A stretch of DNA of 64,000 nt, from the NCBI GenBank assembly GCA_026413225.1, contig CM048553.1, positions 44,494,001 through 44,558,000 of the forward strand, read 5' to 3'. Position 1 is the first letter of the stretch. The number at the start of each line of letters is the position of its first letter. This document shows, in pieces, positions 59,773-64,000 of this stretch. A model generated the notes under the pieces. That model saw only the letters and a list, made by a program, of their open reading frames with translations. It was not told the DNA's origin and did not search any database. This DNA comes from Otis tarda. Lineage: Eukaryota; Chordata; Aves; Otidiformes; Otididae. Both the position numbers and the translations under genes were made by a program.

Positions 59773-62700
59773 TCTGGTCTCTCCTTCCAGTACCAGAGGA
59801 GGAAAAGTAATCTATCTTCCCAAGAAAGTCTCAGTCTGTTGCAACTCAGGTATACAAGAGGAAGCTCCTCCTTTCCTTCAGTGCTTTAAAACAGACAGAA
59901 GCTCAGCAAGAAAAGGAGCTGACCTGTCTGTTTTACAAAAGCACTCTCCGTTCAGAAGAACAAAAGACAGGATACACTTAACAGATCTATCTTCAAACAT
60001 CGAGGAGTGTATGACATCTATAACTGTCAATATGCTCTTAGGCTTTATGCACTTTATTTGAATGCAGAACACTCTCAAGGTCAATCTGACTGTCTGCTGC
60101 AAGTTTCTACAGAGTTCTGCTTCTTACATCAAGCAAATTGAGAAAAAGCAGGGAGGTTCACAGCTCTTACAACACACATGCTAGTTAGTAGAGAAGATCT
60201 AGCAGTTCTAGCAGGATCCTTGAGAATGCCTCCAGAAGTCTCAGCAAAACAGCTCACCTACTTCAGGCCAAAACAAATCAGATAACTTCCCTTTGCTACC
60301 TCAGGCAGATCCCTTATTACACTTTTTTATGACCACAGTTCCAGACTTAAGGTTTAATGTATGCTTTCTGTATTCAGTCTGTCCTTCTCCTCACCTGAGA
60401 AATGAGCTACTGAAGTACAGAAAGGAAATGCGGGGCGGGGGGAAGGGGGGCGGCAAATTACAGAAAAGACCTTGCATCCATGGAGATGGACTAGGACAAA
60501 AAGTCCAAATCTTGCCAGAGAATGTTTTAGCAGACAATCTTGGATTTTCTAAACTAGAGAATGCTTTTAATCTTAATTAATTTCCTGAGATATTCAGTTT
60601 CCTTTGAATGGCTTCGTATTTCGTAGCTTAAAAAAAAAATTTACTAGTTATTCTCAGAATCTCTTCTTGCTGCTTAAGATCCAAAGAAGAGGACACTTTT
60701 CCCTTTGAAACCAACATAAACTTCAGGTTATTTTTCCTGTGGAAGAGGGAGATTTACAAACAAACCAAAGTACTGAAGCACTGGAGGAAAATAAAATTCC
60801 TTTGATAGCGTCAGCTATCTTAAGAGTGTTTCAAGGAGCTACTCCGTAATTCTTTAGACGAGAAGTTAATGCTTTTTAGTAAGAGCTGGCTGCCATAATA
60901 AATGGCACAACAATGGCACAACAATTCCCCACAACTCAGAGAGAGTGGGCTATACATTTTCTGCAAAATTATTAGAATCAGTCTAGCACTGGTCATTTTG
61001 CCAGTGGAGGGAGACGTCCGAGGATCAGGGTCTACTGCAGGAGATATGACAGATTTTCGTTTTTGCCTTTTGTGTTAGAGCTCCCTGTGGATACCCTACA
61101 CGTGCAGATAATGCATGACATTCGCTACCAGTATAAGGTTTGTACCCAAACAGAACTAGTAAGTACTAGGTTCTCCCACTGAGAGCTCTTTTCTTGAGCC
61201 TTTGCTAATCTAACTGCTAAATTAACCACATCCTACTAATAGTCACCTACTAAGACTTAGCAGTTACTATCAAAGATGATTCAAGGAGAGCAAGGCGTTG
61301 GGATCTTGAGCTAAAACCACAGAGAAGAGAAAAAGCAGACAACGGCTGCTGAGTTTGTTTCACACGCCCTAAGTTGCTTCCAGTGATCCAGAACCAAAAA
61401 TTAGAGAAGCAAAAAGAAGGAGCTTGCAAGTTCAAGTAAATCTCAGACAGCAACTGGCTGTCATCCAGCCAAGCAGGAAGAGTACATTGTTGTATTTTAA
61501 ATCACAGAATGCAGCACTGAGAACACAGCTTATAAAAAAAACACCTTGCGGGAAATTATTCTTACACAATTTAATGATAAGAATTACCACAAAATTTGCA
61601 AGGGAGGTCATTAGTTTTAGTGATTAGATGTTGCTCATAAGCAAATGTTATTCTATGGGCTCTTCTGAGTAGCAGTTTTTCTTACACACCTCAGAAGGAT
61701 CACTTCGGGGAAGTTAATAGCTATACCACAGAGCTGGAAAGCATATTTTGATTATCTGCAATTAAGGCACATTTGTGAATTTTAAGTATTCAAAAGAGCA
61801 CCTAAAAGGTTGCTGCTAGTCATTAAGTCAGCATCAGCAATCACAGAGAACTTCTCCTGGTTTACCGCAATATAGCACGCTATTGATAGAACCTGGTTTT
61901 TGCACTTTGAGCGAAATCAGTCTTTAGAAGAGAAAAGGCCATGTTGCACTGGAACCCAAATTACACATTTCAACAAGCATAGCTTCAAAGATGAGGAGGT
62001 TTCTCTCAGAACAAATGGTGCTAGAAAATGTAACTCTAACCTTTAAAATCTTATTTAAAAAAAAAAAATTCTATTCCACCTGGAAATACAGAAACACACA
62101 TGCAGCCATTCAGAGTAGTCCAATATTCCATACAGTACTTAGCCAAACTTCTGGTGGACAGTTCCAGTGCTTCTTCCCTTTCGCAACAATGCTTATACTT
62201 CCTTTCTCTCAGTTAGCCACCTAGCTTGTAGTGTCCAAGTATAAAATAAAATTTTATTTCTGTCATACAAACAACTCTCAGGTGTGCAGTATACACTGGA
62301 ATAACTTTTAATTTTAACCAAAGTAGATATTACTTCCCCACCTTACCTTCAGTTCACCTCATGTTTTCTGAAAAACAAGTGAACTGTCACTATCAAGGCT
62401 ATCTATTTTGCGATTCCTGAGCCTTGAATAATGCGTACCTTTGTGACTTCTGACGAAGCATTCCAAATCCATCCCTTTTTGACTTCGCCCTATGTCCCAA
62501 AGCTGACTGCCAACTGGTTTCAGTTGACATCATTAACTTCACAGCACTGAAGTGACTCAACAAACACCACAAAGATTTTGAGTAGCCATTTTATAATATA
62601 CTGTAATATGTCTGAATTGCATTTATACAACATCTTTTCCATAAATTCATGTGTTTTCTGTCTGCCAGACGAGACTTACCAATAAAACTGCAATTGGGTA

Positions 62701-64000
62701 ACTGGGAATCTCTGTGAGAAAAACTGCAACCTGTCATCCCAGAACACAGTATATATCATCAGAAGAACATGCTAATTGGTATATGCAAGAATGTAAGACT
62801 GTTTCCTGAGCCACAGACAAATACATGAAGCATAATAAAAATTAAAAATAATTCATCAGTTACAGGTATACATCTAGTACTTTTAATACAAAGCTACATA
62901 TACTGCTTTTAATACATATACATACACTACAAAATTCAGGTTGATATAGTTCAGTTTAGCTTGTTGGATGAAATGTTGCTATCCATCACGTTACTAGCCA
63001 TATTTTAAAAGCATATTGTCAGAAATCAGAATTGCAACCAAGAAGCAGGTGAGCAGTTGCTTGGAAGTGTCTCTGTAACACACACAAAGTTTCTAAAGCA
63101 CTCAAAACCTGCAAGCCAAGCATTAGAGATGGAGATCACAACAAGAACATGTAGCAAAAGCTGATGAGAGCTACAGTGTTTACAGTCCCATTTGTTGTAC
63201 AATCTAAGGGTTTCCTGTATTTCTTAGTGCAGCTTGTAGCACTTTCGGTGTTACAAAAGGAGTTGAAGATTATAGTAAGCCACTCAATAAACATGTATAA
63301 TTATGTAAACTGAATGAGCCATTTCTATGGTTACTTTCTCCTGGAAGGCATTTACATAAGTACTTTCTGTACTTATGTCGTGGTTTCATATTTCAAACTT
63401 GGTTAGCCAGCTAATATCACATTGTCATCTATTACCACTGAGAACATTAAAAAAAAAAATCTTCTAATTAATTTAATAAAAATAGCATTTAAGTGTGGGT
63501 TAACAAAACAGTCCATGTATCTTGGAAGCAGTAATTTGCATGATAAACAGAGTTGCAGAAGGTAAGTGCACCTTGTTGTGTTCAGGGTTTGCTATGAAGA
63601 TCACTGCTGCACCAGCCAGCCCCCCAGAAACATGCACTGGAAGCAAGGCCACTGAACAAGCATCCACAAGATGCGATACTCTTATCTGAGAAAAGATTTA
63701 CTACAGTATTTTTTCTTTAAACCATCATTTTCAAACTGTCAACTCTAAACTGAAACTACTGCAGTATCTGTGCTTTAATTGTGAAGGAAAACAGCCTCAT
63801 AGCTTTCCAGAAATGTAGGTAAGTGTATGAGATGCTATGCTGGTTTATATATGCATATAAAACAGAACAGTTGAATTCTGGTTTATGTACAAAATTAAGT
63901 GACAGTTTTGAAGGCATACAAAAGCTGGAGACTGAATTCTCTTCCCATCTGACTTCTCAAGCTCCCCTGGGAACCTACCATTTACTTAAATTTTAATGAA

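Larger units (their letters stand above)
52120..64000 (-). other. OSBPL10: Part of an OSBPL10 upstream intron (at least 11.9 kb)
   Basis: Begins at the acceptor CTTTACCAG and does not end inside the window. I looked on the minus strand for the preceding ORP10 segment (SRSRSLTLL..., SPAAARRAKSQYS...) and did not find it. Contains one CR1 fragment (59521-59772), simple repeats near 53795, 55531, 56724 and 57289, a G-rich run at 60432-60453 and a 10-bp hairpin at 63354-63378. Confidence 0.75.

Noticed and set aside
52120-64000. Search for the ORP10 exon preceding 52119 (PH domain end, SRSRSLTLL segment)
   Set aside because: No matching minus-strand segment with splice sites was found by eye, so it presumably lies beyond the window.

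Overview
The window reads as nuclear DNA from a bird. It carries CR1 LINE fragments, including copies whose 3' ends show the (ATTCTATG)-type tip typical of avian and reptilian CR1. It also carries one multi-exon vertebrate gene with AT-rich introns of 0.7 to 18 kb. I see no bacterial-style operon, no tRNA or rRNA, no CRISPR array and no intact mobile element.

The gene is OSBPL10 (ORP10, oxysterol-binding-protein-related protein 10), on the minus strand. Eight coding exons could be placed by hand, from 52119 down to 5810. Every junction has GT/AG sites and the phases agree throughout. Together they give 1566 nt, which is 521 residues plus a stop. This is the region between the PH domain and the lipid-transfer domain, followed by the complete lipid-transfer domain. 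The PH-domain exons and promoter lie beyond position 64000. The EQVSHHPP signature, the [10 protein letters not shown] motif and the Lys/Glu/Arg triad of the last helix (spacing 4 and 4) are all intact, so the gene looks functional.

Layout. 1 to about 515: probable 3' end of a convergent plus-strand gene (STT3B expected from human gene order, not proven). About 515 to 2655: intergenic. About 2655 to 5809: probable OSBPL10 3'UTR. 5810 to 9687: the last four exons, closely packed. 9688 to 25927: two introns around the large exon with the ORP signature. 26075 to 43811: a 17.7 kb intron holding most of the CR1 material, a possible alternative first exon near 27.8 kb and an enhancer-like AT-rich block near 38 kb. 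43812 to 52119: two exons encoding the linker and putative coiled-coil region. 52120 to 64000: part of a further intron.

I found no clearly new biological system. The observations most worth checking are the in-phase candidate alternative first exon (27776-27823), a perfect 10-bp palindrome with ATF4/CEBP-type motifs on both arms (19717-19740), an interleaved double palindrome with paired GATA sites (33968-33996), and a CR1 copy whose body is joined to its 3' tip across a short microhomology (about 37330-37490). Exon and repeat coordinates were read by eye. Homology statements rest on remembered family sequences, not on a database search.
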